A DNA stretch of 64,000 bases from Mermis nigrescens (GCA_036768485.1 JAVLUZ010000273.1:5375391-5439390), one strand, 5' to 3'; shown: positions 1 to 12,204, numbered from the stretch's first letter. Translations and numbers: made by a program. Notes: a model not told the origin generated them from the sequence alone.

Positions 1-95
1 AGTTGTGGGAGGCGAGTTGTGGGTGTGGGGGGGGGCGGTGGGGGCGAGTTGTGTGAGGGGCGAGTTGTGTGGGGGCGAGTTGTGTGGGGGTGTAA
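1..95. repeat. G-rich minisatellite, unit about 16 bp
   Basis: Imperfect tandem copies of a unit close to GGGGGCGAGTTGTGTG fill the left edge, so the array probably continues outside the window. The last copies are the most regular. No coding potential is visible. Confidence 0.8.
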
Positions 96-814
96 TGCAA
101 TGAAAGCATTATGTAAATATCTCATATAATTTTTGCATACATTTTACTAAATTCGTAAGATAGCATGTTTTTTGCATCTGCATGTGTTTCGGAGACACTT
201 AAAATATGCATTCATAATTAATCGCCGTTTTCATAGACAAATACCTCTAGCAGTAGACACAAAGAAAATCGTAGTTGCGCAACGGTTAGACATGAAATGT
301 ACCGAAGTAATTAGGAGAGTGGATGTACAGTAAGCACGGATTGCACAATAGGTCGTTTTCCACCCCACCAAAAAAGAAAAACACAATAGAACTTTTGAGT
401 ACGTCAGTACAGGAGCTGGAGAAAGAGGATGGAGAGGACAGACCAGCAAGGATTTGGAGTGGACACTGGCTGCGTGGAACAGAGAGCAACATTGTTTTTT
501 TGGATTCATTTTTACTGCTCGTTTGTTATACTGTAACTAATCTACGGCCTAATAAAATTTGCCCGGGAGCTAATATCTACGTACAGCTCAAACCTGGCAT
601 AGTTTTGGGAATAAAATAGCGGATTGGATTTGAAATAGGCCCATTCCATTGCAACTTGGCAAGCACGCTAAATTCATTGTTAGCTGAATTTTACAACTTA
701 TTCTCGCATATCTTTTTTCTACAGTAAGCGCGACACGATTGTAAAACATTACACACATTGCATACATGCATTTACATTGTATGAAAACATATTGCATAAT
801 ATAGACAGTATCAT
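96..814. other. Unassigned stretch upstream of the first retroelement
   Basis: This is AT-rich sequence directly upstream of the gag-like start. A 5' LTR and primer-binding site would be expected here, but I could not recognise an LTR boundary, and the matching 3' LTR would lie in or beyond the N gap, so no comparison is possible. Short open frames exist without recognisable motifs. Confidence 0.4.
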
Positions 815-1439
815 ATGAAAAAAATGGATCGTAGAAGCACGTCTGAAAAGACCAAATCTAAAAATTTAAGTCTTTCAGACGAGTTTTCAAATATTGAAAC
901 AAAAGCATGTAATAGTATTTGACAAAAAATGCCAGCTGCAGATGATTTAGAACGCATAATAAATGATGCCATAGGTACATTGATCCAGAATTATTTTAGA
1001 AACATGCAAGATGTAAACACTCTAGCTATCCATGATTTACGTTTAGCTTTAGTACATAATAATCTAGGATTAGGTGTAGTTCGTCCACCTATAAAGTTTT
1101 CGTTTTCGGTAGTATAGGCGAAGATTTCGAAGAATGGATTGAAAAATTTGAAACTTACGTCACATTACAAGGCATTAAAGTTACAGACGATGAAATGAAA
1201 CGAGCAAGTTTAGAATCGTTTTTAGCCGGTCAAGCGCTAGCAGCTCTTGAAAACGTTATGCATACTGTAAATGTTCCTCGCACTTTTCAGACATATAAAG
1301 CAGCATTACAGTTGGCATTCCCAGCTAATAGAGACAGCAATATTCAGCAGCAGATACTAATAGATCGTAAACAAAAACGCATTGAAACAGCTAGCCAGTA
1401 TTTAATCGAATTAACCCTCCTGTTACCAAGGGGTCACGC

Positions 1440-1903
1440 ACCTAGTGTTACCAAGGTCTAGATCGAAAATCTAGTCATTGGGGAAATAACTAAAATGAAT
1501 AAAAATACATGTTTCTGGTAGCCAAGATCATGAGAAATTCAAAAATGTCATTGAGTTCGCACAAAACTGAAAACCAATTAAAAAAAACGTATTTGAACAT
1601 TCAAAAATGTGTAAGAAATACAATCTGCAACACGTGTAACACATGTTATAAAATCATGAAATCAAGCTTCTCTAATAAAATATAGGTCAATACGTTTTCT
1701 TTTGCTCAATAAAACATGTGTTGCAGTAAAAAAAGAGGGTACTAAGAAGCTTGCCACATAAGAATTTATGGCCTTACAGTAAACTGCAAAAAACAGGCAA
1801 CTAGATCACGGATCTAGAGCTTGAGTAAAAGTAGGGTTAAATTGCATAGCAAAGCAAGCATATCCGAATTTTAACTTAGACGTACGAGATGGTATTGTAA
1901 AGC
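1440..1903. other. Foreign DNA interrupting gag, left part
   Basis: The gag frame stops after a duplicated GTTACCAAGG (near 1430 and 1448). The sequence to 1903 shows no similarity to gag and includes two short inverted CTAGATC motifs. It adjoins the foldback element at 1904 and may be a separate insertion or part of a larger one. Confidence 0.4.
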
Positions 1904-3153
1904 CCTATTCAGAAGTAACAATTGGCGACATCGCAGAAATCCTATTAATCGTAGCTGATTCACAAGTGGCAATCGGGAGGATCGCCGATTTTGCCAATTT
2001 ACCCAACCGATCGGCAAAATTGGGAAAATCGCCGACTACAATCGGCAAAATCGGCAATATCGCCGATTTTTGGCTGCGATTTTCCCGATTTTATTCGGCG
2101 ATTCTCCCGATTTTGCCGAAAAATCGGGAGAATCGGCAAAATCGCTAATGAAAAATCGGCAATGTTGCCGATTTTCCCGATTTGAATCGGCAGAATCGCC
2201 GACCAAAATCAGGGAGATAGAACTCGTTTCTATTTCTCCCGATAATCGCAAGAATCCTACATGATGAAGGAGCATACAGGGGCTTATTTATGCATGTGTC
2301 ACTAAAAATTATGTAATTGTGTACAGGTACTCATGTTGCGTGCAGTTAACGCAGCACTGGTGTGCTAAACTGTGTATGTATATGTTGCAGATCACTCTCT
2401 AGCTAGTACATACATACGTCATCATAAACGGCATATAAATTTCTTTTTATTCTACGGAAGTGGGTACATAATTGTTAAAAGCTAGTCCCAAAGGCGGCGT
2501 CGTTTGATGAACGGCTTATTGAATTTGTTAAATCTTATCCTCATTTATGGAATATCCGCTTGACCGACTTCAAGGATGCGGGAGAAAAACTCTTGGAGAG
2601 AAATTGCGACGGAGCTAAATAGTGATGATACAATTCGAAAATTGTATAATGCATGTGAGTTTCCTTCGAAAACATTTAATTTTTAGTAAAAACTTGCAAA
2701 AAACGATGGGATTCTTTCAGTAATTTGTAGCTTAGACATACAGCTGCAGAATTTCGGACAAACATTCACTGTCCATTGTGACTGCTAATAATATATAATG
2801 TACCTAGTCGGAACTGCAGAGCATTTCTTTTTGCCTAGTTTTGTCCATGATACATATCTGGAATATGCATAATCGGGGACAAAATCGGCCGGAATAGCCC
2901 ACTAAAACGGGCATAATCGGCTAGTTAACAAAGAAAATTGGGAGAATCGCTGACAATGGCGATTCTGCCGATTTCAGTCGGCGATATTGCCGACTTTGCC
3001 AATGTTAATGGGGGAAATCGAAGAAATCGCCGATTAAAATTGGCAAAATCGGCGATGTCGCGGATTTTGCCACCAAAATCGGCAAAATCGCCGATTTTGC
3101 CGATTAAAATCGGGAAAATCGGCGACATCGCTAATTTTTACTTCTGAATAGGA
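1904..3153. mobile_element. Foldback element with TCGGCGAT/ATCGCCGA palindrome arms
   Basis: Terminal inverted repeats CCTATTCAGAAGTAA (1905) and TTACTTCTGAATAGG (ends 3153) enclose two arms, about 1925-2260 and 2885-3150. The arms are short palindromic units such as CGGCGATATCGCCG joined by ATTTTCCC-type spacers and run in opposite orientation. The centre (about 2270-2880) is unrelated AT-rich DNA without coding potential. The architecture resembles foldback elements, whose inverted repeats contain subrepeats. It sits inside the gag frame of the first retroelement. I did not find a clean target-site duplication. A related array is at 12717-13070. Confidence 0.7.
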
Positions 3154-4129
3154 CTTAAAACCCATTTTTCTGCATGGAATTTTGAGTGATATTTGGGATG
3201 CAATAAAATTCAGAGAATTTGCGACAGTGAATGAGGCATTAAAAGCAGCGACGTACACTGAATACTCAGCACTTGATACCATGATGAATTATCAACAAGT
3301 TTACAGAAAAAAGCCAGAATCGTTTTTGAGCGTACAATCCAGCAGCAATGCTTTTTGCATAATTTCGAAAATGTAATGGAAAAAAGTCAAAACAGCTTGA
3401 TCTTTTGACTAACATAACACTGAATAATCAGTCAAAAAGTGACTCATGTAGTCCAATGGCTCGTGTTGCATCGCAGCAGCCAAAATCTCAAAATTTCCAG
3501 AACACGACATATACGAGACAGAGACCTTATTTTATTGATAGGCAGCAAAAATTCTGTAAGGTGTGCAATCGCACAAATCATAACACAGCAGAATGCAGAA
3601 TAAAAATGCAGGTATTGTTTAGCATACAGGCATAAGACTGAAAATTGTAGATATAAGCCAACAAATTCAGCTAATACCTGCATTCAATGTTTCCAATGTA
3701 ATCAAACAGGACATTCAAGTAGATTTTGTCATCATAATCAAAATCAGCATAATAATCAATATCACACACAACAAGCAAAGTACTGTCGACATAAATGCAG
3801 ATGATGGCGAACTTTTTAATTTGCCCATTAACGTTCTTAGAGAAATGGCCAAAACAAATACAGATAGCATTCCCAAAATTTTGTGCGGCGGCGAGGATAG
3901 CATAATCATCCAACTTGACCCAATTAACAAAAAATCGCTATGTAACGAAATTTTTGGCTTACAGGCCAAGAAGCCAACAGGAGATCTAACCGACGAATCC
4001 GCGGATTTATCGATGGCGACCGCCAAGATAAGCGTAACTGATGAAATGACGAATTTATCGACAGCAGCCCCCCAGATAGGCGCACCCAACGATATCGAAA
4101 TTTATCGTCGATGGAAGATTGTCAAATAA

Positions 4130-5315
4130 CGGAAAAGAATCTAAAATCGACGGATTTACTGAGGTCGCCTCCGCCGAAAATTCGTCGACCGGTTCTCCTG
4201 CCTACTCCTAAAAATTCAGGGAATGTGAGCAATTTATTATGAGGAATACCAGAAAAAATTTGTCGACCAACCATTCTGCCAACCAGCCAAATCATGCGGA
4301 AAAACACATAAAAAGAATATCAAACTTCCCTTGCATTTTAAATTAGAAAAATGTGAAGCGGAAAAAAACTAATTCACACGTTTCCGAAAATTTATATACG
4401 AAAATCGTAAAAGCGAAATTAATTTTTGAAACTAATATCATTTTACATATACGATACATCGTCAGTTTTCACACAATTTGAGAATCTGCAGTACATTTAC
4501 GAGTATAACTTTTGATCCGCTGGTATTTGTTATAAGAATAAATACAATAAATGATCACAATTCATTCAGCTTGCTCAAAAAGTAGTCTATGTTTCATGTT
4601 ATAAAATGCCTACAGTGTGACAGTCGGTTAAAGCTGATGAACCTGCTCACCATTGAATAACTCATTTCAGTGAAGTGAGGTTTTTGAGATGAACTCAAGA
4701 ACCACTGAACAGATTTTCATGAAATAAAGTGTTTTAGATAGACAATTTTAAAATAAAACTATTTTGCTAAGAAAAGTATAGCTATTTTATGTCTACAGTA
4801 TGCTAGGCTCGAAAAAGTGGTTAAACTTTGCTTGGTCACTACAGTATACAGGTTAAGTTTCATATTTTTGAAAAATAGCAAAATAGCTAGATGTTTTTGT
4901 GCTCTAAATTTCACTCCTTTTTGTTTTTCGTTTTTCTGAACAGTTTGTCCTGCAATTTCGATTCAATTTTTTCCAATATGGCTGCCCCCATAAGGTATGC
5001 ATTTACTCGGCTATTTTTCATATTCTTCATTGTTTAAGCACATTTAGAAAGCCCAGAACTTGTTCAAATGATATTCGATTTGTCTGATTTACTAGATAAT
5101 TCCAGTTTCTCAATATGGCCGCTAGGAAAGCTGTCATACTGTAGCTTTTGATGTTTTCAGCTATTATTCTGTGAGTTTCTGACATATTTCATAATTTTTT
5201 CAGTAAATAGCTAGAAATTTAATGTTCTTTCTAATGAGCTATGTCTCATGTTCTGAATCTTTCTAGTTCTTTCAAGGAAGTTCAAAAACCTCAAAAATTA
5301 TTCATTGTATAGTGA
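4130..5315. other. Non-coding interval between Gag and the glycoprotein
   Basis: AT-rich, with stops in all frames and no domain seen. In a compact retroelement a 1.2-kb gap here is unexpected, so it could be an intron, an insertion or decayed coding sequence. A TATAG at its end (5308-5312), just before the open frame that holds the glycoprotein, could be a splice acceptor, which is speculative. Confidence 0.4.
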
Positions 5316-5348
5316 AAGCGACGTGAGATATGCATTATATTGTGCATT

Positions 5349-7079
5349 ATGTACATGTTTTGTAAAAATGTGCATGCATATCAAATTTGTTCTCGCCATA
5401 AGTACGGTCATCCACTCGACGTACCAAAATCTGTTACGTGTAAAATACCGGAAATTGACGAAAAACCGACTGCTATAAAAGGAGGGGTTTACGTTCCGTT
5501 AAGCAAACCCGTAACATCAGTCGCATATAAGTGTACTATTCAGACGCGTATGACATGCACATTTATGAGCTTTTTCGGATCACATGGCATTACATTAGAC
5601 GAAACAAATTTCGAAAATATCTCAGTTTCGCAATGTAAACAAATAGTAAATGATATGCAGTATTTGAACATGAATTTGACAAAAATTTATCGTGGATTTT
5701 GGAGCACACAGGAAAAAGTACCTGTAAATTTCGAATGGTGCTGCACTAATCGTTGTAATAGGGTAACTAATGCTTTCGTCGAAGAAGGCAAGATCGCAAC
5801 GTATAATGGTCACATATTATTAAGCGATTTAGGCGACGTTAGCTCTTGTAATCCTAGCGCTGGAGAATGTTTACTAAATAATTATGTAATTATTTGGTCA
5901 AACACAAATTTACGTCGTACCTGTCCGTATGAATTAAAAGGCATGTATGATATAAAATTAGCGAATTCACATATATTAATCGAAGAACTACAGTCTGCAT
6001 TTACTGTTAAGAAACCTAAGTTCTTTAATACGAATTGTAGAGAGTTAATAGGATCACTTGAAACGCATCAAGGTGTCATTATACGTTTAGAAAAGCAAAA
6101 TACGCTAAAACGATCAGCATATGACATTGACGATTCATTTAATTTTTCGATTCCTAATTCGCAAGACCCTATAAACGCGAAATTAAATTTTCTCGAAACG
6201 AAAATTTTTCAGTTCGAAATCGAAAATTTTCGAAACATTTGGCACGAATTATGTCGTCAAGCGCAGCATCATTTAGATCTAATTTGGCAGCTACTAAAAT
6301 TAGATGCAACCTCAGGCGCTCGTGCATTATTACAGCGTACTGACATCACCGCAAGTTTTCGCGGAGATGCACTAGTTTTCTGGCCGTGTCAAAAAATTGA
6401 TAATTACACTACGCATAATGACTTCAGTGTAAACAGTACTTGTTATGCATATTTACCTATAACGTTTGATAACGTACTTATGTTCGTTATACCTGGCAGT
6501 TCTGATATTACTCCGTATAGTCCTACAGTACCATGTACAAGTAGACAACAAGCATTTTGGAAACGAGCAGATAATACATGGCATACATTATTAGGAGAAG
6601 CACACGTTAGCACAGTACCCGTACAAGTCTTATGGAGCGGTAATTATACATTGTACGATTTTGACACGCCCGAACTTTTTCATGGGCAATTAGAAAATCT
6701 TGTTTTGTTTAATTCGCATTCTCTTGAGCAGTATATGACACATTCGCGACAAGTGCAAAGTACCGTGAATCGACTCGTGAACTATGCAGCAAGTATGGCA
6801 CTTAATTCAGACAGCGTATACAACATGTTAGCTGGAGGCGGAAAAGCAATAAGTAACAGCTTTACCGGGGCAGGACAAGCCTTAGAAAGCACTTTTGAAG
6901 GCATACAGAAAAGCACAACAAACGGTATTAATAATTTGCTAAAAGGTCCATTGCAAATTACGATAAATATTGTTGTAGTTATTGTTACCATAGGTGCCTT
7001 AATCTTTGCATTCGTATATGCGCGACAGTATCTTGGCGTTTTTTGTCCTAAATCTGCCACACACCAAGCAGGCAATTAA
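5349..7079 (+). CDS. Envelope-like viral glycoprotein carried by the retroelement
   Basis: A 576-codon frame counted from the ATG at 5349. In-frame hydrophobic codons upstream, open back to 5316, extend the N-terminal hydrophobic stretch that ends in NVHA, as expected for a signal peptide, so the true start may lie in an upstream spliced exon. The ectodomain is cysteine-rich with several N-x-S/T sites and contains a short dibasic LKRS site near residue 255. A Gly/Ser-rich juxtamembrane region (about 490-535) precedes one hydrophobic transmembrane segment (about 537-558) and a short tail. This is the layout of a type I viral fusion glycoprotein. The Gly-rich juxtamembrane part and FFG-plus-Cys pattern suggest a class III-like glycoprotein such as those of chuvirus-like negative-strand viruses, but the family is not proven. 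The last about 60 nt overlap the start of pol. The frame is intact, unlike gag. Confidence 0.7.
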   Translation: MYMFCKNVHAYQICSRHKYGHPLDVPKSVTCKIPEIDEKPTAIKGGVYVPLSKPVTSVAYKCTIQTRMTCTFMSFFGSHGITLDETNFENISVSQCKQIVNDMQYLNMNLTKIYRGFWSTQEKVPVNFEWCCTNRCNRVTNAFVEEGKIATYNGHILLSDLGDVSSCNPSAGECLLNNYVIIWSNTNLRRTCPYELKGMYDIKLANSHILIEELQSAFTVKKPKFFNTNCRELIGSLETHQGVIIRLEKQNTLKRSAYDIDDSFNFSIPNSQDPINAKLNFLETKIFQFEIENFRNIWHELCRQAQHHLDLIWQLLKLDATSGARALLQRTDITASFRGDALVFWPCQKIDNYTTHNDFSVNSTCYAYLPITFDNVLMFVIPGSSDITPYSPTVPCTSRQQAFWKRADNTWHTLLGEAHVSTVPVQVLWSGNYTLYDFDTPELFHGQLENLVLFNSHSLEQYMTHSRQVQSTVNRLVNYAASMALNSDSVYNMLAGGGKAISNSFTGAGQALESTFEGIQKSTTNGINNLLKGPLQITINIVVVIVTIGALIFAFVYARQYLGVFCPKSATHQAGN

Positions 7080-10000
7080 TCCGTCGCTAGGAGAAGCATT
7101 ACTACAGTTAGCTAGCATTCAAAATAAGAATGAGCATATTCTACGTAGACACACGCATAGTAATACTATAGAAGCTGCAGTAGTCACTTCTGTTAAGCAT
7201 AGCCCTCATATAATGGTTAATATTAATGATCAGTTATCAGTTGAAGCTATGTTGGATTCAGGTGCATCATATACGCTTATAGATAAGAGCATCGTAGACA
7301 ACTTGTGCAATATTCAGATTTTGCCTACATCAGTTAAAGCAGTAGCCGCCAATCAGCTTCCTATTGAACTTTTAGGATGCATTTTTATCACTATAAAAGT
7401 AGCAGACATTGAAGAAACGATTGTCGCTCAAATACAAGAACGATGCGCCGCATCATTACTTTTGGGTTCAAATTTTCTGAATCGTTTCAAAGCATACACC
7501 GTAAATAATGAACACACGTATGTTATGTTTAAGAATCAGAAAATACCGTGTATTGGTTTAACTTTTGTTTCACCAAAAGACCGCGGAAGCATTTATTTAG
7601 ATGAGGCTTTATTTTTGCCATCACACACTATTACCGAATTTTCCGTACCTGTTTCAAAGCAGTATTCAAACGTAAAAAGTGTGCAATTCACACCGAATTC
7701 GGACATTTTTGATAAAACAAGAATTTGTTTTGCCTCATGCATTTCTCTGCCTACTGAAAATCGTATTTTAGTGTCTGCCTTGAACACACAAGAGCAAGCA
7801 GTTCTTTTGCATAAGCACATGCATGTCGGCAACATAAAAGCATTTAACGAAAACGCGGTAAACTCTACCTGTTCGGTAAATTCTGTACAGCAAAATCTCG
7901 CCGAAAATTTAAATAAAAACTCGAAATTTCTTTCATGGCTCTCGGAAAGAGTCAAGTTTGAAAATACGGATCTTTCAGAAACTGAGCAATTTTTGTTAAT
8001 TGAAATATTAGCAAAATATCCGTCTTTATATGCTCAGCATTCCGCTGATACTGGAAAAACTAGCCTTGTGGAGCATTCCATTAATACAGGCGATAGTTTA
8101 CCTATTAAACGTGCACAATTCCGTATTTCGCCGAAAGAACGCGAAATAAAACGAGCAGAAACAGACAAGCTTCAAAAACAAGACATAATTCAACGCAGTA
8201 ATTCTCCGTGGTGTACAAATACCGTTCTCGTTCGTAAAAAAGATGGAAATCACCGTCTTTGTATAGATTTTCGCGCATTAAATCAAGTGACCAAGAAAGA
8301 CAGTTATCCAATTCCGCGTATCGATCACATTTTAGACACGTTGAACGGCGCTAAATATTTCACAGTTCTAGATCAGGCAAACGCCTATCACACGATCCCA
8401 ATCACACAAACAGACCGCGAAAAAACAGCCTTTCATGCACCGCAAGGCTTGTACGAATTTAAATATCTACCGTTCGGCCTATGTAACGCGCCGGCGAGTT
8501 TCCAGCGTTTAATGGACTTGTTATTATCGGGCCTCCAATGGCAGACGTGTCTCGTTTATCTTGACGACATACTCATTTTCGCAAGGAATCACGCAGAAAT
8601 GTTATCACGCTTAGATGAAATCCTAGCACGTTTAACGCAAGCTGGAGTTAAGCTAAGACTCGAGAAATGTATATTTTCAAAAACAAGCGTAAAATATCTA
8701 GGACACGTTATTTCGATGCATGGCATTTCGCCAGATGCGGATAAAATTGATGCAATCGTGAAAATGCAAGCCCCAAAATCATTACGCGAGCTAAAATCTT
8801 TTCTCGGATTGCCATCGTATTATAGACGTTTCATAAGAGATTTTGCGAAAATTGCGCATCCTCTTACAAAATTACTTCGAAAATCCGATCCCTTTGTGTG
8901 GGGAACAGAACAAAATAATGCATTTGAAGATTTAAAGGCAGCAGTTTGTAATGCACCTGTCTTAAAACACCCGAATTTCGAAAAACCGTTTATTTTACAA
9001 ACAGACGCTTCGTACATAGGAATAGGCGCTGTGTTGACTCAGCTAGACGAGGGAGGAAAGGAACACCCTATCGCATTTGCGAGTAGGAATATTCGACCAG
9101 CGGAACGTAATTATGCGGTTACTGAACTTGAGACGCTCGCGGTTTACACGTTCGTGGATTATTTCAGACCGTACCTTTTTCAGCAAGCAGTAACAGTTTA
9201 TACTGATCATAGCGCTGTAAAATCGGTGCTGAACCGCGAAAATCCTTCTGGACGTATTGCACGTTGGGGTATCGCTTTATCAGTGTATAACTTAGACATA
9301 CAGCCACGCAAAGGAACCCAAAACAAAAACGCAGACGTCTTATCTAGATTTCCAGCAGAGCATAACACTACATGCAAAGCAGACATTGAAAATCTAGCAA
9401 CTCACCCCATAATCGCACACATATTCAGCCTCGAAGATGAAATATCTGATGAGCAAGAGCTCTTAAAGAATTTTGTCGAATTTCAAGCATCAGACGCATA
9501 CACGAAAAATATCCTTAATTCTTATGCAAATAAAAATGCGACTACCCTGACAGATTACGAAATAATTAAGGGCCTTTTATACAAAAAGGTGGGTCATCGG
9601 AAAAAGTTTGTTGTCCCAATGGCGATGAAAAACTTAATTTTGCAATCGTGTCATGATAGTAAATTTTCGGGCCATTTTGGCATTCGAAAAACGCTTAAAT
9701 TGGTGCAGCGTAAATATTTTTGGCCAAACTTAAAAGCAGATGTCATAACACACTGTCAGGCATGCCACACATGTCAGCTAAACAAACACAGCTTACATAA
9801 TATAAAAGCACGTTTAATACCGATTCCCGTGACGGGGTCATTCGATCGTGTAGGGATTGATTGTGTAGGGCCCCTACCCGAATCTAACGACGGAAATCGT
9901 TACATAATTGTTTTTGTCGATTACTTTACGAAGTATGTTGAGGCATTCGCCTCACCAAACATTACTGCGAAAACTGTCGCGAACAAATTTTTAACTGGCA

Positions 10001-10565
10001 TTGTTTGCAGACACGGGTCACCGCATACTGTACACTGTGACCGTGGCAGCGATTTTACGTCAGCGTTATTTTCCGAAGTAACGGCATTATGTAACACGCA
10101 TAAAATACATACGACTCCGTACCATCCAATGAGTAATGGTGAAGTCGAGCGTACCAATCAAACTTTGATAATTCGCTTGCGTATGTTACTCGATCATCTA
10201 CAGACAGATTGGGATCTCTTTTTACAATACGCCGTTTTTTCTGTAAATATACATGTCAATGAAAGCACAGGTTACGCGCCTTTTCAGTTATTGTACGGTA
10301 GGGAACCATCTCTGCCATCGGACGTATTGTTTTCCGCCATGAATGCAGAACGACCTGTCATTTCAGACTACGTAAAAGACCTAACTACGTACCTGCAACA
10401 TGCATATGTAAATGCTCATGATAATATTCAGAAAGCTCAAAAGCATTATGCACATACGTATAATCGCAATGCAAATGACCATTTATATAATGTCGGAGAC
10501 TACGTACTGAAAAAACAGTTTTATACTAAAATTGGGCAAACAGCCAAATTGGCACAACATTACTG
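7018..10565 (+). CDS. Ty3/Gypsy Pol: protease, RT, RNase H, integrase (cut by gap)
   Basis: The frame is open from about 7006; the first ATG is 7018, inside the tail codons of the glycoprotein gene in another frame. Domains in order: retropepsin with LDSGA (about 7255); reverse transcriptase with the catalytic YLDD box (about 8550-8565) and KYLGH downstream; RNase H with TDASYIGIG (about 9003); integrase with an HHCC zinc motif (about 9650-9780), then the DDE core (GIDCVG near 9856, HCDRGSDF near 10033, EVER near 10142). Domain order and motifs place it in Ty3/Gypsy (Metaviridae). The integrase C-terminus is lost in the N run, so anything the conceptual frame shows past the gap is an artefact. 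No internal stop is seen in about 3.5 kb, so this copy is young or under selection. It may normally be made by frameshift from an upstream frame. Confidence 0.9.
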
Positions 10566-10665
10566 NNNNNNNNNNNNNNNNNNNNNNNNNNNNNNNNNNN
10601 NNNNNNNNNNNNNNNNNNNNNNNNNNNNNNNNNNNNNNNNNNNNNNNNNNNNNNNNNNNNNNNNN
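10566..10665. other. Assembly gap (100 N)
   Basis: Exactly 100 N bases, a usual placeholder for a gap of unknown length. The 3' end of pol and the 3' LTR of the first retroelement are probably lost here. Confidence 1.
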
Positions 10666-11497
10666 CAGGGTTGGAAAAAACCAAAGTTTGAAAATTTCTG
10701 ATATTTTGGGTTTTTGGTTTTTTATGGTTTTTTATGGTTTTTTATGGTTTTTTAATGGTTTTTTAATGGTTTTTTATGGTTTTTAATGGTTAAATTTTGG
10801 TTTTTATATCTTAGTCGTGAGTATAAGTGTTTTTAAATGCTTGATTATGATTAAAAACCACTAAATTAAAGAACAGGAATGAGTTGCCTAACCAATTATT
10901 CAGGGAAAATAACAAAACTGAACAATTTCAAATTTATTCAGTAGAATAAACGGCAGCATAAAGAATCATTTTCTTCTTGTTCATTTTCATCGCTAGAAAT
11001 ATCTAAGGTCGTTCCTTCGAGTTGGTTGATAGGTATTGCTTTTCACAAATACTCATCAGGCACGTTGCTGTGGGGGGGGCGGGATTGGGGGGAAATTTTG
11101 AAAAACTGGAAAAATTTCAATTTTTTAATGCTATTTTTGGCCGTTTTTGGCCTTTTTGGCATTTGGTCCCCCCCAAAAATAAGTTGGTCCCCTCAAAATT
11201 GGTGGGTCAGCTACGTGCCTGGATCATTATTACATTACGATTATAATTACGTCTCTCTTACAAAAAAAGTTCAACCATGCCGTTTATTCCCTAAATAATT
11301 AGTCTACTCTATGCTAGAGTAAAGAGTACTATTTGCACATGTTTACAAATGATGAAATATGAATCTTGCGACATCGACTTAAAAAAACCAAAAAAACCAA
11401 CAAAAAAAACCAAAAACCAGGCCGATTTTCAAACCATAAAAAACCATAAAAAACCAAAAAAACCAAAAACCAAAAAACCATGTCCGGCCAACCCTGG
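10666..11497. mobile_element. hAT-like inverted-repeat element with ATGG-T arrays
   Basis: The ends CAGGGTTGG (10666) and CCAACCCTG (near 11488-11496) are inverted. The left end runs into TTTTTTATGG-type tandem repeats and the right end into their complement (CCATAAAAAA), so the termini can fold back. CAGGG-type termini are typical of hAT elements. The target duplication cannot be tested because the left flank is N. The centre (about 10800-11370) has no recognised coding sequence. Confidence 0.55.
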
Positions 11498-12204
11498 GGA
11501 GTGATAACGACCTAAGCAGGAGCGATACCGACCTAAACGGGAGTACTACCACCCACATAAATTTAAGCCTTAGCATAAAAAATCAAGAAGATTGAATAAA
11601 AATCAATAACTGTTGCGACTATATTTGCAGTGCACAACAGCAGTTACTATTCTGTATTAATGCCGATTTTTAATGGACATTTATGGTAAAACTTGAAGAA
11701 GAAAAAACAATAAAGGCAATAGAAAGGCCTGCGACATCAAATTTTATACAAAATATCTAAAGAAAAATGTCTGAGTGAATGAATTGAACAGCATATTGCT
11801 CAAAAACTAAGTAGTACTTGAAATCGCTTTTCCATGGACCGAAGCAAGTGGTTTTGGTCCAAAATGGCGTGAGAGGGTTGTATGCCTTCCGGAAGCTGTG
11901 GATAAAGGGATAGCCCTCTTATACTCCCCCAGTGCGCATGTGTGGAAATGGGCTCTAAATATAATTGAAAAATTCGTCGCTTGAGCCAAAAGTTTTTAGC
12001 GATTGAATTGAAAAAAGTTATCCCACTACAGTATTTGTGGCGTGAAGTTATTTAAATTTCAATTTCAACATGTTATCTGCTAAAGTTTCAGGGTACAGCA
12101 TTAATATTCCAACAACATTATTAAAGAAATTCGTTTTCCCTGGCCAAGTGCAGCACGCGCAAATATGGAAAAATTGTCAGCAAATTGGAACTTGAGCAGC
12201 CATA
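11498..12204. other. No gene seen
   Basis: AT-rich sequence. The first 70 bases carry a GACCTAAGCAGGAG-type motif also seen near 47050-47200 and 50580-50640, so part of it is dispersed repeat. Confidence 0.5.

Larger units (their letters stand above)
815..4129 (+). pseudogene. Decayed retroelement Gag with three CCHC zinc knuckles
   Basis: The reading frame begins at an ATG at 815 and meets an in-frame TGA at 920. It continues to about 1105, where a frameshift is needed to reach a capsid-type segment (an FEEWIEKFE stretch, then a Gln/Lys-rich helix around 1370-1410). The frame is then split by about 1.7 kb of foreign DNA and resumes near 3185. Further frameshifts fall near 3365, 3605 and 3780. 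Three nucleocapsid knuckles of the form C-x2-C-x4-H-x4-C follow: the first in one frame at about 3550-3600, the second and third in another frame at about 3607-3740. An acidic, Ser/Thr-rich tail runs to 4129. Position before glycoprotein and pol, plus the CCHC knuckles, identify it as Gag. It cannot make a full product as assembled. Confidence 0.8.

Noticed and set aside
323..619. 98-codon plus-strand frame before gag
   Set aside because: No motif, and equally long frames appear on the other strand; not enough to call a gene.
10532..10786. Frame crossing the N gap
   Set aside because: It exists only because Ns are translated as unknown residues.
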